Below are positions 63,349-64,000 of a stretch of 64,000 bases of DNA, piece by piece. The position numbers were made by a program, and so were the translations under genes. Under the pieces are notes generated by a model. That model was not told where the DNA came from, did not search any database, and saw nothing but the letters and a program-made list of their open reading frames with translations. The DNA is from Hydrogenophilales bacterium (GTDB taxonomy: Bacteria; Pseudomonadota; Gammaproteobacteria; Burkholderiales; Thiobacillaceae), in contig JAGXGM010000032.1 of the NCBI GenBank assembly GCA_024636675.1, positions 1 through 64,000 of the forward strand, written 5' to 3'. Positions within the stretch are counted from its first letter, which is position 1; each line of letters starts with the position of its first letter.

Positions 63349-63435
63349 TGGTGCCGGGAGGGGGACTCGAACCCCCACACTGTTACCAGCGGCGGATTTT
63401 GAATCCGCTGCGTCTACCGATTCCGCCATCCCGGC
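63349..63435 (-). tRNA. tRNA-Leu (anticodon CAA)
   Basis: 87 bases with encoded CCA. The acceptor stem GCCGGGA pairs with TCCCGGC. The anticodon loop is TTCAAAA between GCGGA and TCCGC, giving anticodon CAA, which reads TTG. A long variable arm (class II) and a T loop GGTTCGAGTCC complete the cloverleaf. Base A precedes CCA. Confidence 0.97.
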
Positions 63436-63514
63436 AAGGGCCGAACGCGAACGCGTTCGGCGACAGAAGCCGCGCATTATCGCCGAATCAGGCGCCCTGC
63501 CGCAAGGCGACGGC

Positions 63515-63520
63515 TATAAT
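63515..63520 (+). promoter_or_regulatory. -10 box of queA, candidate leaderless promoter
   Basis: TATAAT followed by CGCGCCCC and the ATG at 63529. Start of transcription would fall within about two bases of the ATG; there is no room for a ribosome binding site. No -35 box. Confidence 0.45.
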
Positions 63521-63528
63521 CGCGCCCC

Positions 63529-64000
63529 ATGCTAGTTGCCGATTTTGATTTTGATCTTCCCCCTGAGCTGATCGCGCAGCTGCCGCCTGCGGTGCGCGGC
63601 GGCAGCCGGCTGCTGCACGTCGAGCCCTCAGGCGCGCTGCATGACCGCTGGTTCAGCGAGTTGCCAACCCTGCTGCGCCCGGATGACTTGCTGGTGATGA
63701 ACGACACGCGCGTGATCAAGGCGCGGCTGTTCGGCACCAAGGATTCCGGCGGCAAGGTTGAACTGCTGGTGGAACGGGTCACGGGCGAATTTGATGCGCT
63801 GGCCTTCATCCGCGCGAGCCATGCGCCCAAGCCGGGTTCCCGCATTCAGCTTGCCGAAGGCATTGCCATCGACGTGCTGGCGCGCCAGGACGACCTGACG
63901 CAGCTGCGCTTTTCGCGCCCGGTGCTGGAAGTGCTCGACCAGCTCGGCCAGCTGCCGCTGCCGCCCTACATTGAGCACACGCCGACGGCCGACGACGAGG
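63529..64000 (+). CDS. queA: S-adenosylmethionine:tRNA ribosyltransferase-isomerase (5' part)
   Basis: Queuosine synthesis: moves the ribosyl part of SAM onto 7-aminomethyl-deazaguanine in tRNA to give epoxyqueuosine. The first 157 residues are present, and the frame is open at the right edge. DFDFDLPPELIAQ at the N-terminus, LRPDDLLVMNDTRVIKARLFG and GGKVELLVERV are QueA signatures, and PLPPYIEH lies near the window edge. A tgt gene would be expected next, outside the window. Confidence 0.95.
   Translation, partial: MLVADFDFDLPPELIAQLPPAVRGGSRLLHVEPSGALHDRWFSELPTLLRPDDLLVMNDTRVIKARLFGTKDSGGKVELLVERVTGEFDALAFIRASHAPKPGSRIQLAEGIAIDVLARQDDLTQLRFSRPVLEVLDQLGQLPLPPYIEHTPTADDE

Noticed and set aside
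1-64000. CRISPR array, insertion sequence, prophage, integron or toxin-antitoxin locus
   Set aside because: No regularly spaced repeats, transposase, integrase, phage structural or toxin-like ORFs were seen on either strand.

Overview
The window is a gene-dense, GC-rich chromosomal segment with no insertion sequences, phage genes, rRNA or CRISPR arrays. Its gene content points to a sulfur-oxidising betaproteobacterium of the Thiobacillus type. The evidence is a flavocytochrome c sulfide dehydrogenase pair (fccA-fccB), small soluble c-type cytochromes, cbb3-oxidase assembly genes (ccoI, ccoS), an RNF complex, a PEP-CTERM protein, and betaproteobacterial gene orders (recN-nadK / hrcA-hemH; pcnB-folK-dNK-panBCD; aat next to bpt). 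The genus is an inference.

Layout. 1-2.9 kb: end of an ECF-type permease, a UPF0149 protein, a HAD phosphatase and a PDC-sensor protein, closed by a two-way terminator. 2.9-4.0 kb: a PEP-CTERM protein on the minus strand with a sigma-54-type promoter and two upstream copies of a TGTCGG...TTTACA element. 4.0-10.9 kb: rnfA-B-C-D-G-E, a 50-residue ORF, nth and a DUF1841 gene; palindromic repeats sit inside rnfC and between rnfC and rnfD. 11.1-16.9 kb: an HDOD/pseudo-receiver/GGDEF protein, then a divergent pair of a protein-acetyltransferase-type enzyme and an AcuC/HDAC-type deacetylase. 16.9-23.7 kb: MscS channel, a phosphatidylserine-synthase remnant, a lipase-like lipoprotein, two cytochromes c divergent from a SulP transporter, and a thermonuclease. 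23.7-28.5 kb: recN and nadK, divergent from hrcA-hemH. 28.6-31.8 kb: fccAB, a universal stress protein, an aminotransferase remnant and a YjdM zinc-ribbon protein. 31.8-35.5 kb: aat, bpt, a lipoprotein metallopeptidase, thyA and folA, all on the minus strand. 35.7-43.7 kb: ccoI-ccoS, a nitroreductase divergent from an HxlR regulator, a DsbA-like protein, an amidohydrolase, a cyclophilin lipoprotein and a BtuCD-like ABC pair. 43.7-48.3 kb: pcnB-folK-deoxynucleoside kinase-panB-panC-panD, joined by overlapping stops and starts. 48.3-49.5 kb: an RhlE-like RNA helicase.

49.6-63.1 kb is one long minus-strand cluster transcribed pgi-glk-glgC-GH57-malQ-glgB-glgA-glgP. It covers almost the whole route from glucose and fructose-6-phosphate to glycogen and back; phosphoglucomutase is missing. 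Ahead of pgi lies a near-perfect -24/-12 sequence (TGGCAC-N5-TTGCT), suggesting sigma-54 control of glycogen storage. A tRNA-Leu(CAA) and the start of queA close the window.

The most unusual signals are regulatory or structural, not new gene families: the two sigma-54-type promoters, a palindromic repeat read in frame through RnfC, a second repeat family forming the CcoI tail, and several genes whose -10 box lies 6-8 bases before the ATG (candidate leaderless mRNAs).
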